Position numbers and translations under genes: made by a program. From Bryopsis sp. KO-2023 (Eukaryota > Chlorophyta > Ulvophyceae > Bryopsidales > Bryopsidaceae): a stretch of 64,000 nt of DNA. The first letter of the stretch is position 1. Every line of letters begins with the position of its first letter. Location of the stretch: NCBI GenBank assembly GCA_030272585.1, contig BSYQ01000006.1, positions 1,761,001 to 1,825,000 on the forward strand. Reading direction: 5' to 3'. Below, piece by piece: positions 48,541 through 60,771 of this stretch. The notes under the pieces were generated by a model. The model was not told where the DNA came from. It was given only the letters and a program-made list of their open reading frames with translations, and did not search any database.

Positions 48541-48824
48541 AATGGGGGGAAGTGGGGGGACCGGGTTCAATGTTTTTGGAGTAAATTCTGGCCGGTGAGC
48601 CTTTTTCTTTTTTTTTTTTGGGACATGGACTGAAAAAGGAAAAAAAAGGTTATGAAGAGGACATTGGATATGAATCCAGAAAGGAAAAAAGGATGGCGGT
48701 ATTCGGAGTGGGTGTTTTCGGATGAGGATTTTTCACATGGACAAAATATTTTGGAGTTGTATTATATATAGGGCCACCCCCTAGTTCCCCATAATCACCT
48801 CCCTGAGCAACACATGCAAATGGA

Positions 48825-48905
48825 CAGTGGATCGCAACCAACCTCGAATTTTGGAGAGGTCGGCAGCGATCGACTCGAAACCCCTAAAATGGGCAGGGTG
48901 AGGGA
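48825..48905 (+). ncRNA. Candidate structured element, copy 3
   Basis: At 48830-48871 the apical stem ACCTC/GAGGT and its A.C mismatch are kept, while the basal stem is now GATCGC/GCGATC, fully paired with changed sequence on both sides. The second hairpin is weaker here. Confidence 0.35.
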
Positions 48906-48919
48906 AGAACGGTGAGGGA

Positions 48920-50184
48920 GGGGGGGGACAAAAGGGGGTGGTTAAAAAAAGTCCAAAATTTGTAAATCAAAAATTGGACAGCAAACAAGTGTTTTATCTT
49001 GTTTTGTTTTGGGATGCCCATTGAAATGCCATTTCACCAGTGTTTGTCGACTGCGGAAGCTCACAGGAATAACAATTTCTGGATGATTTTTGATCAATTG
49101 ACATTGCGATGGCCAGTTTAAGGAGAGGTGCCCCGATTGGCTAAACTTAATTGAAGGGTTCTGGAAGACTTCGTTGAGGAAGTCAGTATGGCTGGGCGAG
49201 AAAAGAGTGAGAAGCAATAATGGCCATTAACCATTTATGGCCCCTCAAGCGGGAGCATTGGCATGTCTGGGTTTCTGGATGCTTTGATCAATCGATTGGA
49301 ATTTCTGTTTACAAGAATTTTTCTAATATAACACTGCATGCTTGCAGGAACAGGAAATAGCCAAAACCAAAATTTCCATTCTTTGGGCAGTGCGAGGATG
49401 GAACCCATCCTGCAAAAACTTTCTCAAAAAATGTATTCTAATTGTAAAAATCCAGCCCCTCCACAACTCAACTGTCTTCAAAACATGAAAAATAACATAA
49501 GAATAGACAGGACCAATTGTTTTCTTGATGCAGTGATCACTGTAGTATATTACATCGCAGTTCCAAACGCCACATGCAAGCAACTCATATGAGTTCGACC
49601 AGTCTGATCCACTCGACACTCGAAAGCCAAACTATCAATACAACACAACAACAAAAAAGCCTAGTTTCTCTTACAACTGTGGTTTTTTACACTTTACTCA
49701 GTCTGCATTTATCTTTATTATTTTTTATTAGATTTAAAAACAACACTTCACAGCACAATGTCCCTCCAGATGCTTCCGTCATATTATGCATCATACCTCG
49801 GATTGCGTGGTACACATCCCCTTTCACCTTGTTAGCACCAACCGCAGAAATCAACCAGCACCACCCGCACTCAATTGAAGATAACAACCCAATAGGCGTT
49901 CATATAGATTCTTGCAGCGAAAACAAGATCACCAGCCCCTACAATAATTTAACCACTGTTGCCGTTTTGAACGCTTTCCAGTCCTACACTGAAACAAGAT
50001 CTGTGTATCCAGGTACATTGATGCCACCATCGTTCGCTACCTCGTTCTCCTGTTGAAAATCTATAGATTTGGAATGTATTGGAATATATTCCAACTTCGT
50101 TGGTAGTGGTGAGAGCTCGAAACCATACCACTCCCAAGCTTGTTTTTTTCACAGCTTTCTCAGGATTATTTGAGGAAATGCATC
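48920..50184. other. Intergenic stretch with one unspliced open frame
   Basis: An open frame at 49574-50056 would give 160 residues with one hydrophobic segment (TTVVFYTLLSLHLSLLFFI), but has no family match I recognise and no splice signals. It may be chance. The rest shows no feature. Confidence 0.3.
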
Positions 50185-51827
50185 TCATTCCATTGTCAGG
50201 AACATAGCTTGAGCTTCGCTCGACATTTGCGATGGCTTGTTTGCGCGTCGAGTGGCGTCACTGTGGTTCCAAGGCTTTGATGGAACTTGTGTCCAACTCA
50301 TATATTTCATACACGCAGCTTGCAGGATGTCCTCCAACCCAAACTCATCCTCGTCGTCCAAAAGGAAACGAAAGCCTTTTCTGCCACCGTGGTTTCTCTC
50401 CAGTTGTCGATTGTCTTGCCTGATCCCTCTTTTCCACTGAATTTCTGATTCCGTCAACTCAGGCCTCACCAAGGTGACTGTGAGAACGACTATCTTGTCC
50501 CCAGCTCCATTAACCTCTTCGTTCAAGCACCAAGAGCAAGAGTCCATCTGAACAGCTAGAAAATTCTTTTCAGGGGGTGCTCTTTTTGTCCAGAAGTCTC
50601 GACGAATGTTGCAAATGTTCCGGACCCATATCCCCACACTTCCTTCCGTGAACGTTACGTCGACGTCGCTGGTTTCTATCCAAAAAGGCAAATTCATTTC
50701 TAAAACCACCTCGTCTTCCAGCTCATACAGAGTATATGGCGGCTCCAGGCACCGGACTCCATCGCTGTCCCCCTCAAACATGCAGTTCCAGATGGAAGGA
50801 TGAAGCTTAGGCAAAACGAGAACATAGAAACGATTGTCTTTCGTCTTAAAGCAGGTGAGTTGGTCGGTGGAAGAAATGGGTTTGGACAGCCGCCTTTCGA
50901 CAACTGGGGGCGAATTTTCAGGCTGTATCTTGATGGCGCTTTCGGTGCAGTCCACTTCGACGCATTTATCTTGATAGCCTGTTGGAATGTGGCACGCCAA
51001 AATCACATGGCTTTCCGACTGAGCCCACATATACATTTTCGCAACGTCATATTCGTAATGAGTTTGTCTGTCGTCCCTCGTCCACTGCCGCTGTGCGGCT
51101 GCTTTAAAGGAGCGTATGGTTTGAAGCTCCAGCTGGCTTCTGTAATTTGGGACACTCATGTCTGCGACTCTGGCGTCTTCGACACGCTTTTGCTCGAGTT
51201 CCCTTTGTGCGAGCGTGGTTCGCATGTGCTGGGAGTTGATCAGCGGCCAGTGCAAGGTATGATGCCCTGAACAGAAATCACCCCATCGGTAACAGCACTT
51301 CAAACACCCCATTCAACAAAGGGAGTTATTTTGAGAACAGCGAACGTCTGCAGGCTGTGGGCTGCTGCATCTCGCGCACCTTTCCAGTGGCGCTTCAGCA
51401 CGCAAAACTCGCATATTTGCATCTTGCATACCCAGCATTCTTTCGTCGCCGGCCTGCGGCACACCTCGCACGTCACGACCAGCTGAGTCTTAGCATCACA
51501 GCGCACTCCCCGTTTCTCGAGCTCTTTCAACAGAATGTCCTCTCCTCCCTCAGCTCTGTTCGCCACGCCTTGAACGTATCTGAACTCCAGAACGCTCGCC
51601 CAGTCATCGTATACCGCCCTCCTGACAGGATCCGACAGCAATTCATATGCAGCGCGAACTCGAGCAAAAGCTTGAGCGTCTCCTCCCTTATCAGGATGGC
51701 TTTTGCGAACGAGTTGCCGATAAGCTCGCCGCACTTCCTCGATCGTGGCATTGTGGGGGATCCCCAGTGTCTTGTAGTGAGCCCTCCCTTCAATATCTTC
51801 CACATCAGCCCAGGGGTCCCTACCCAT
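50185..51827 (-). CDS. J-domain protein with B-box-like zinc finger and CS/p23-like domains
   Basis: Predicted Hsp70/Hsp90 co-chaperone. Two exons, 51827-51308 and 51266-50185, separated by an intron of only 41 bases, give 533 residues. J domain at about residues 15-80 (HYKTLGIPHNATIEEVRRAY; catalytic HPD in KSHPDKGGD; AYELLSDPVRRAVYDDW). A Cys/His cluster follows at about 118-155 (CEVC, CWVC, CEFC, then His pairs), like a B-box. The C-terminal half has two segments resembling CS/p23 beta-sandwiches (KMYMWAQSESHVILACHIP; EDEVVLEMNLPFW then VDVTFTEGSVGIWV). The combination suggests a dedicated assembly chaperone, perhaps for ciliary or other large complexes; that is an inference. It ends with an acidic, Lys/Ser tail. 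Confidence 0.8.
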
Positions 51828-52300
51828 AGCGCGCGTGGGAGGAGCGGATCAGCTTGGACGACTCTGTGACGCCTCTTCGTCTTCTTGCAGGTGTCTTGGG
51901 GGCGCACACTCTCCTTTTTTTTGATATTTAATGAAGTGATGCTGTGGGAAGTTGAGGCCCCTCAGTCGAGGTTGCTTTGTGAAGGTCCGTGGAGGTGGTG
52001 GTGGGGTCGTTTCTATGTTCAGATTACACCCTTTAGAACTGTGTGGATTGGGTAAAAGCATAGTACAGCTTGCACACAGAAAGCTCAGTGGCACGACTCA
52101 TTTCTGTCATTTTTTTCTGGCAAATCTCACTCTTTTTCTCAGTGAAGCAAGCCACCAAGCCACCAAACAGGCACTGGTGCGAATACATATATTTTTACAG
52201 CCATTCCCTCGCCAAGCATTACGGGCACCAAAAACAACACAGCCAGACAAAAGCCAGTGGGGAATTCAGTCCTTGTGCCAATAAATGGATACAACCAACT
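51828..52300. other. Upstream region of the J-domain gene
   Basis: Presumed promoter of the gene starting at 51827 and 3' flank of the next minus-strand gene. No further gene was seen. Confidence 0.5.
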
Positions 52301-53276
52301 TCACATTCTCCTTGAAGCACCGAGAGAAGGAGCTGATGTTCTGTAGTTGCGTTTGGGTTTCACTTTTGAACGAGACATTCTCTTTAGCCGGCGACGAGCA
52401 GCCTTCCGTATGGCACTCCGGCTCCGAATCTGTCACAAAAACACCAAGGAAATCACTTATTGAAAAGACAGTTCAAATTTTCAATTATCCCTTCAATCTC
52501 TTGCTCAACTTGTCATAATTTCTCCGACACACATCCGATGTACCGTGATTGGCTCTTTAACATATTTTGGGCACTTACTCTGTTAAGATTGATTTTTATC
52601 AATGCCTCATCCACCAGCTGTATGTCTGACCCAGCCCTGACTTGGCCAGCTATGAGCATCTGAAGGTGTCTGGGGGTGTGTTTCAGCCTGAATCTCTGGA
52701 AAACCTGAGGATGAGCATTTCCACACATCATTGCCTGACCACCATCCATCCCTGTAAAATTCTACCATCCATTATTCAAAAATGGTAGGAACCATCAGAC
52801 GGTTTTTCTGCAGATTATGCCTATCTAAGGGTGACACATCAATCCCACTCATTTGATCGTAAATCTATCTGTCTATTCATATATATATATACATACACTG
52901 AGATAAATTGGAAAGCAAGATTGCGTATCTGTGTGCTGTACTGACCAGTCTGGAAAACACACATGAATATTATTCAATGAAGGAAATCTCATCCATCGAT
53001 GGACGCATTCAATTTCATCAATCATTGCTGATGCCCTGTGCATTGCAAGCCTACCATGTTGAGAAAATGCACGCAGCTTTGGACATCGCTTGGGGCGACG
53101 AACCTTGCGCATACCAAAAAAACAACTTCACTCGCCCAGTCGAAACGACCCGACCAGCGCCACTAATGAGAACATCCAACGTGCGCAACCCACAGGCATC
53201 GCTCGAGTTTCTTAGCGCGCATCTCCTCCGTCACGAGCTCCTCGTCGAACTCCAACCGCACTCTCACGTCGGCCAT
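52301..53276 (-). CDS. Small basic protein of unknown family
   Basis: Four exons with fully consistent phases, 53276-53194, 53035-52963, 52704-52579 and 52429-52301, give 136 residues. It starts MADVRVRLEFDEELVTEEMR (acidic), has a middle part RHLQMLIAGQVRAGSD and ends in an Arg/Lys-rich stretch (RSAIRKAARRRLKRMSRSK). The basic tail could bind nucleic acid or be a nuclear localisation signal. No domain was recognised, and the model rests only on splice signals and phase. Confidence 0.4.
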
Positions 53277-53540
53277 TGCCCTGACCCCTCCCGAGAAACG
53301 AGCGCCGCGGGTTGCACCTCATCCTTCTTGGGGAAAAGTTGGAGAGTGGATGGAAATGTTGATGCGTGGATGGGTTGATTGATCACGGAACAATGACAGA
53401 ATGTAAGACATCGGGGGGTTTCTGGAAGGTGTTCCGCAACGAGCGAATATAAGCTTTTCGGCTCGCGCAGTGATATTTGGGGACTTATTTCCTTCGCGAC
53501 CAGTCGCTCGTACCGCGCGTTCGTGTCTTCTAAGGATAAG

Positions 53541-56500
53541 ATGCGTTCGAGTGTGTTGAGACGCATTTGCGCGCTTTCTGTGGCGCACGCTCGGCCCAGT
53601 GCATCCCATCAAACTGGCACCCAAGCGCTCCACAGGGCTACAGTTGACTTTCAACAGGTGAGTTGGATTTTTCATACATTTCTAGAGCGCTTTCTGGTTT
53701 GTTTGTCGTTTACTTTCGCTCGAATCCGTCGCCCTTCTCCTTGGATATCGATCTGATTGTCGACTGGCGTCCCACACCGGGATTATGTCTTCGCTTTTCG
53801 ATAGGGCTATCACTCGCTGCTTGCCTCCCACAGAACAGGGGGAAACCGATGTCTAGCGTGGTTTTCGTCGGCCCCGGCGGAGAAATCTCGGGACGACGAC
53901 GATCAAGAAAAACCTGAGCAAGCGCAAGCCTCGAAAGATGACATCTCCGAAAACTCTTCAGAAGAAGAAGAACAGAACGCAAAAAAAGCGACAGAAAACG
54001 GGGAAGATTCGCCGGAGAGTGCCGCGAACGATGCGGACGCTCAAGAAGATGCCGACGAGCCCATACAGACATTGAAAGCGGAGCCCGTCAGCGAATCCGC
54101 CTCAGGGGTTGGCGCGGAAGAAGCTTCTTCTGAAGGGGAGTCTGTGTCGGAAGCACTCACTGCCGAAATTAAGCGAAGAGGAGTCGTCATGGCCGAGCTC
54201 CAGAAAAAGGTCAGAGCAATGAAAAACCTAAGCCTTCGTTGAACTTGAATCAAAGGTGCACTCTGGCCAAAAACGATCCTCCAGTTCGGAGCTCCTGCTA
54301 TTTTTGTGGATATCTTGGGAAGACTTGACAACTTCCACTGGCAGGCAGCCCCAGCTGCTCTTACTGTTGCATGAGTCATAACTTGGCAAATACACCTGGT
54401 GTTATGGCACCAGATTCTGTTGTTAGGCAGTCTGACTCAGTGAAGGTTCTTCTCCTTGCATGATTTCCTTTTTCACAACCTTTCAAATGGATGCATCAGT
54501 TTATGCATCATGGGTGGGTGCGGGCGTCCTGACAGTAAATCAAATGGAACCCCCCCCCCCCCCAAGTTATCAGCGAAGTAACCAACATATATAGCATGCG
54601 ATATATTATGTATGTATGTCAGCCTATCAACCTGCCACAGCAGAATTATATTAATGTGATAATAAAGCCTCGATGCGCTGTTCTCTTTTTTTTTTGAAAA
54701 AATTGAAATGATTTTGTTCGAAACCAAATGGCCGAGTGCAGCCCGTTCATGCAAATGTGTTACAGGCTGACTCAGAAGTAAATCGCCGTTTCATCCTAAT
54801 GCCCATACCTAGCTCTCTACGCCACTCAATGTGCTGTATCTAGAAAAAATGAAAAAAAATTGTCAACGTTGCACACAAATTCACAAGAAGGGCGCCCTTC
54901 ATAAAGACTGCGTTCTTTTTTTTTACTTATGTTTTTTTTCAACGGGCGCCGTATCGTGATTGTACCATCATATCCATTCATTTTGAAAATTAAAAATTGA
55001 TGCGTTAATGGAAAATTATTATGGGAAAAAAAAATGTGTGTGGTGTGTCAGAATGATGAGTTGAAAGACAAGGTGTTAAGAACTCTGGCTGAAATGGAAA
55101 ACATGAGGGATCGAGTGCTGCGGCAGGCCGAGCAATCGAAAAAATTTGCATTATCGGTAAATAGCCCGACTCTTTTTATCTCTGCATGCTCCATTGTCAA
55201 GAAGCTTCCAGAAGGGAGAAAAAAAAAACTCAAGAAAAATGTCAAAAATCAGAATTTCTTGGAAGGGCGAGGAGGGGGGCTGTTTTCCTTCGTTTTTGTT
55301 TTGCATTACTAATGCCATAATGTCGGGAAAAAAGTGCAAGTCTTCAACAATTTTTTTAAAGTACCTGTTTGATCTATTGATAAAATAATAAAAGTGACAT
55401 ACTCATAGTTTTGATCGAGTATATATTTCCATATTATCGGATTTTTTTGGTTCGATTTTCCTGAAAATTGTAGGTGAACCCTGTGATGTGATTTTTTTTC
55501 TAAATCATGTTTGCATGCAGGGTTTCGTTAAAGATTTATTTGATGTCGCGGATAATTTGGAGCGAGCTCTAGACAGCGTACCTCTCGACAAAGCAAACGA
55601 CCCTGGTGGTGAAGAAAACGCCAAGAAGCTGCTGCTAGGTTTATTGGAGGGGGTCAAACTCACCGACCAGCAGTTAATACAGGTAGAAAAAATTGCAGTC
55701 AGTTATCGTCCTATCGTGTTTTTACACCTTTTTGCTTGGAAATCATGCTCAAGATGAAAAAAAGGCAATTTCGGAGTTTCGACATTGCTGAATCGAGCCC
55801 TCCAGACACCCCGAAAATATGAAACTGGATGGGGGAGCGGGAAAGGGTCGTTTTAACCAATGCTTTATGGTTGAGGAATCCGGTGGAAGTCCCTGAGGAA
55901 AAAAACAGGAGTTTCTACAAATACGTGTCGAAAAGGTGAGAAAATATAAAGCACCCAGCCCCTGATGAGTTTGTGTTCTCTCGAATTAAAACAGTAACGA
56001 ATCGCAAGACGAATGCGAGTGGTTCTGCAAGTTTCATTGAAAGGTTAGCATGCCAGGGATGGATAAGGATACCAATGATGTAAAATTGTGTATATGGAGG
56101 CGAATGTATACATGCCAGTGACTTCTGATCGATAGGCCTGAGGTGCATCCATCCCTATTCCATAGATACATGATTGAGTGCCGGTCGTCTGGGGACCTCA
56201 ACCTCAGTTTCTTTTTTTTGTTTTTGTTTTTTTTTCGCTGCATTGTCAAATCCTCCAGGAAAAACACACTTGTGTACTTTCAGATATATACATGCTGCTG
56301 TTGAGGAAAGCCTTCGATTGAGTTCTTTTTTTCCACCCCCTTTTTTTTTGCAGGGATTGCTTGGACACACTACAAAGCTGAGGGCTGATGCCGAGTTCAG
56401 AGAGGCTATCCTCTCCATTCCTGACGCTTTCTTTGTCTTTTTGTCTTTTTTTTTTTGGTGGTGAGAAAAAAATTCCCCATGGCCATGCGATTTTTACATC

Positions 56501-57164
56501 TGGACGCTTGGACTGGTGTGCAGGTCTTCAAGAAAAATGGAGTGCAGAAGTTTAGTCCGGAGAATGAAACCTTCGATCCAAATAAACACAGCGCGATGTT
56601 TGAAATGCCTGGGACTTCGGAAAATTCCGGCACTGTGGGGGCAGTCATGAAGGTGAGGGGCGGAAAAAAAAAAAAATCCACACATTTTTTTTCTTGTTTT
56701 AATTGTCAGATTTTTCAGACTTTTTTTTTCCCGAGTTCAATGAACCGAAAAAAGTGTGGTTCCGAAGATTTGGTTATTCCCCCTTGAAATTCTATGGAAG
56801 AAGTTTTGAGTGCTAATATATGGCTTAGACAAGAATGAAGGAATGAATGTTTAATTCACATTAGGCAAACTTGCCCAACGAAGGCCGTCCAACACGAACT
56901 GATTTGACTCTTGGGAAAAGATCCAGCTCAATATAATCAGCTCCAGAAAACCCTCCACAGTTATACAAGTAGCAACACATGTACATTACAAGACAAATCA
57001 GGCTGAAGCATCGTCAGACATGGAGACGTGAGTGTGTCATTGTGGGTTTTTTTCAGTGTGGTTATTTGATGCATGACCGAGTTGTGAGAGCAGCTGAGGT
57101 CGGAATTTACAAGGCCCCACCCGAAGAAGAAACCCCAGCTACAGCAGAAAGCGATTCCAAATGA
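53541..57164 (+). CDS. GRPE: GrpE-type nucleotide exchange factor, organellar
   Basis: Exchange factor for organellar DnaK/Hsp70. Six exons in phase, 53541-53657, 53883-54209, 55052-55156, 55521-55682, 56524-56652 and 57057-57164, give 315 residues. The N-terminus (MRSSVLRRICALSVAHARPS) is a good mitochondrial targeting peptide. A long acidic Ser/Glu/Ala segment follows, then the GrpE coiled coil (RTLAEMENMRDRVLRQ), the core (GFVKDLFDVADNLERAL, LLEGVKLTDQQLIQVF) and the beta domain (FDPNKHSAMFEMP, GTVGAVMKCGYLMHDRVVR). The acceptor of exon 2 is the least certain; the alternative AG sites nearby shift the frame. The acidic insertion is longer than in most family members. Confidence 0.88.
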
Positions 57165-58211
57165 GTGTTTGGATTTGCGCAACATAGATATGCTTTTCAA
57201 AATGGGAAGGGAAAAAAAAATGAGTTCATTAAAAAACAACTTATATTTCAGGCTGAAAGAAAGGGGAGGTTTTTCTTTTCTTTTGTCTGTCTAAACTGAT
57301 CGTTGCGATGGGGGGAGGTGTCGAAAGATAGCGACAGGCAAAAAGAGGAAAAACGAGAAAATCATACAGGGTGGATTATTTTTAGTTTGGTACGAGAGCA
57401 GGGCATACTTGTTTAGGTTCCGATGATGTGTCACAATCTATCTAGAGGCTTCATTTCCGAGCTTGTTTTTTTCCAATTACTCTTGTTCGCTTCTTTGTTT
57501 TTCCATGGGAGCCAAGCAGTAATATTACTAATATTGCTGATAACAGCCAAATGGATGCTTAAAATAGAATATTATTTTTTTGTCCTATGAAAATGTGTCA
57601 CAGAAGCTCCAGTTTCCCCAACCAAAACATTGCTACGAAGCTTGAGGGGAAGAATGGAGGTTCCAGACGCTATGCCGCGAGCAGACGCTTGAAATGAATA
57701 CACCCCCCAAATACACGTCGAATCGAAACGTATTTGTTGCTTTTCACCAAACTTTGAAAGTCAGGAGAGTGAAAACTCTGTGTGGGTTCCAACTACTCCC
57801 TCCCAGTATTATCTCTTACGCGCGTACCACCCAAGAAACCTTGCTGGTGTGGTCACAGGGGTTCGAAATGCCAGCCGCCATGCAAACACGTGATATAGGC
57901 GCTCATCAGTTGTTTTCGTTGAGTGGTCAAAGATTGCGGCGACCGGGTGTGTAACCACCCCCCCTTTCGATTGCGCATGATTTCGAATCGGGTCAGCGCC
58001 GAGTTTCCACTGGGACAGATATTCTGCGAGCGATAAATCCGTCGAGGGGTTTTGGGAAGGAGATCTAACGCGCGCACAAGGACCAAAAGTAGAAACAGCA
58101 CGAGAATAAACCCTCGTCAAACACAGACGCGCCGTTGCTGAGGAGTGTACTTTATAACATTCTCCTTTTCGATAATTTTGGGGGAGGTCTCTCCTTGGAA
58201 GTCGTGGAAGG
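57165..58211. other. Intergenic stretch between GrpE and PACRG
   Basis: Contains the presumed PACRG promoter. No exon or RNA gene was recognised. Confidence 0.5.
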
Positions 58212-59405
58212 ATGAATGACAATCCAGACGTGGCGGCGTCTCTCTTCACCACGAAATACCGAAATGAACGCATTGCTGGGAAGAAGCCTGCGCCGGCGAA
58301 TCTCAGCGGGACCGGCTCGTGTTTTGACATGACCACGCCCTTGCAAATCAAAGCTGGCGCCCACAAAACTCTGAAAGTGCAGAAGAAGACCTTGCCACAA
58401 TGGTCGAAGGCGAACATGACTTTCCGCTACACGGCACAAAAGCCAGATCCCCACGAGTACTTGCACAAGGGTGAGGGGGAAACGATCAAGGCTGGCTGCT
58501 GCGCGAAAAACACCACCTTCGAGTACAATCCAATCCCGCCAAAGGCAGGCGCTTTCGTGAGGAGAGACAATCCCCCCAACACAGCTTTCAGGCGGTTCTA
58601 CGAAAGGGGGGACTTGCCCATTGCTGTGGAGCATCGAGGGGTGAAGAACGTGATCGCGTGGAAGGTCGACGTGCAAAAGCTGGACTACCATCACTACCTC
58701 CCCATTTTCTTTGACGGTATCCGCGAGACGCAGGAGCCATACAGGTACGAAACTTCACGCAAACAAAAAGTTTCGCGCTCCTAGGCGAAAAAGGGGGAGT
58801 TTGGGACTTTTCTTTCAAGAGGTGTACAACTGATTATTCGGGAAAGAGGGGTTGATCTTATTCCCCGACATTGAAAACGGTCATTGCTGGAGTACAATGC
58901 CGTTTACGGAAGCTGAAAGGAGCAAACATGCGAAAAGTGATTGTGGAAGCCACAGCGACGATGTCTTGGGCAACGTAACGTGGTGATGTGTGTTTGCAGG
59001 TTCTTGGCTGTGAAGGCTGTCGAAGACATGTTGCGTGTGGGCGGCAGCAAGATTCTGCCCGTCATTCCGCAGCTCATCATCCCAATCAAGACCGCGCTCA
59101 ACACGCGGGACGAGCAAGTTATGTGCATCACTCTCCAGCTCCTCCAAAAGCTGGTCGTCAGCGCCGACCTCGTGGGAGAGGCGCTGGTGCCGTACTACCG
59201 TCAAATCCTGCCGATTTTCAACATCTACAAAAACAAAAACAAGAACATTGGATCGATGATCGACTACGGGCAGAGGAGCTACGATTGTCTGGGGGAGCTC
59301 ATTTCTGACACCCTGACTTTGTTCGAGCAAAGGGGTGGCGAGGACGCTTTTATCAACATCAAATACATGGTTCCCACATATGAATCTTCTGTGAACTACG
59401 CCTGA
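58212..59405 (+). CDS. PACRG: Parkin co-regulated gene protein (PACRG)
   Basis: Axonemal protein that sits at the inner junction of the doublet microtubule. Two exons, 58212-58744 and 59000-59405, joined in phase 2, give 312 residues, close to the usual length. The conserved core starts after about residue 110: [52 protein letters not shown]-like sequence with [30 protein letters not shown] and YESSVNY at the C-terminus. The N-terminal 100 residues are less conserved. Presence of this gene implies motile cilia or flagella. Confidence 0.95.
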
Positions 59406-59619
59406 TTTACAGAGAGAAGGGTTTTTGCTGGGAATGAGGAAATGACGTCATAGAAATGTTACAGTCGTGCTGTGAAGCCAGGCAGGATGGAGGCGGAGAG
59501 GTCACGTGTCAGAATGCACGTGTGCCGTTGGGGGGCTGCTTGTGCAATTCCTTCCTGGATTTTGAAAAGATTGTACGATTTGTGTAAGGGGTTCACGAAG
59601 AAGGGACTATTGATAGTCT

Positions 59620-59880
59620 CGTTATTCATTTTTTCCACACCATTAATTGACATTTGGGTGCACGGGGCAAAAAGGTGCTTGCACTTCCCTGGGCTGTAAC
59701 CTTCAACAAAGAGGTCCAGGGAGGAACAAAAAAACGCATGCATTGCATCCCCAAAAAAATTGGTGTCTCAGCAGTGTTTCCACACAGTGGCGGCGTGCAG
59801 TTTGTAAAAAGTGGGTGTTTTTCAGAGGCGCTGGTGTGTGCGTGTGTGCACGGCAAACTGGAGACTGTGTCCCCAAAACA
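59620..59880. repeat. Dispersed repeat, inverted relative to 4735-5000
   Basis: Shares CACCATTAATTGACATTTGGG, GTGGCGGCGTGCAGTTTGT, AAGTGGGTGTTTTTC and GCACGGCAAACTG with the other copy on the opposite strand. It begins about 215 bases downstream of PACRG. Confidence 0.65.
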
Positions 59881-59954
59881 CAGTTTATTTTTATTTTTAT
59901 TCATTTTTTCTCTCATGGGGGAAAAAACCCACCCACCCTCCGATTACTCTGCAC

Positions 59955-60130
59955 CTCTCGGCTCTTCCGTCCACGCCTTGACGCTTCTGTTAACGCTTCA
60001 GACCCTTCAGACGTCATGGTTTAGAGGCCGGCTCGAACCCCCGCCGCCTGGCAAACAGTGGCACACGTTAAACCGGCTGCGTCGAAACCACTGTAAACCA
60101 CTGGGCCCGAGCGATGACTTACAGCGACTT
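59955..60130 (-). repeat. tRNA-like (SINE-like) repeat, copy 1
   Basis: Read on the minus strand it has an A-box-like GGGCCCAGTGG and, 68 bases on, a B-box-like GGTTCGAGCCG, bounded by GTCAT and ATGAC. It does not fold as a normal tRNA. A second copy in the opposite orientation lies at 63355-63515. Confidence 0.5.
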
Positions 60131-60308
60131 GACATTCAAGTACCCCCTTGATTTCGAATCAAGTTGATGACTCACCAGCGCCAGGGACTCGACCGCGGAT
60201 GCACGTTCCAAAAGAACCTCGACCCCGTTCGTGGGGAGAAAGTCGGACAACCTGAAAAGTGCGTGGCCGCGGCAGGGCAGGGCAGGGCTGGAGGAGTCGG
60301 GCTCGAAC

Positions 60309-60341
60309 CCAAATTCGAACTCGAACTCGAATTCGAATTCG
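60309..60341. repeat. Hexanucleotide repeat (TCGAAC/TCGAAT)n
   Basis: Five to six imperfect TCGAAY units. Microsatellite only. Confidence 0.85.
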
Positions 60342-60771
60342 GTGCGCACATCTTGCTGTTCCGAGAGCTAAAGGGCAATCGAGCCGTGTGTCTGTCGACC
60401 TGCTTCGACGAAGCCCTGGGCAGTCGGTTGTCCGAGCGATTGCTCTTGCAAGGGGTTGGCTTTCTTTTTCTTTTATTTTGAGGAAAAACAATTGGTTTTC
60501 TGGCGTCGTCGGGGGTGATGGCCTTCTCTTTCTCGATGTTTGCCACACACACACTGACACTCCTGCCAAGCAGGGCTCTTTTGGATACGATTCTTCATTT
60601 TCTTTGTTTTGATCCAAATATATATACAGCCGTCGAAAGAATCAACAAATGCAACGTCTCCAACGTGGTGTGTCCAGGAAACTGGCTGTAGGGAAAGACA
60701 TGACCTCGACAGTCCAAAACATTCAAAATTGCTGGGAAGAATTCTTCCATTGCTCCAACACCCCCCAAAAA

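Noticed and set aside
47980-48910. CRISPR array
   Set aside because: Copies are few, unequally spaced and diverged, in a eukaryotic genome; the repeats are hairpins inside longer tandem units.
49574-50056. 160-residue unspliced open frame as a gene
   Set aside because: No family resemblance, no splice signals and ordinary A/T-rich composition in a gene-poor stretch; listed only as a possible frame.
56354-56430. Extra GrpE exon reading GLLGHTTKLRADAEFREA
   Set aside because: GrpE exons on both sides join directly in phase across the conserved LIQVFKKNG sequence, so this segment would disrupt the core.
60119-60190. Functional tRNA-Ser around the CTTGATTTCGAATCAAG hairpin
   Set aside because: The 17-base anticodon-like hairpin is not accompanied by acceptor, D or T arms at the right distances.
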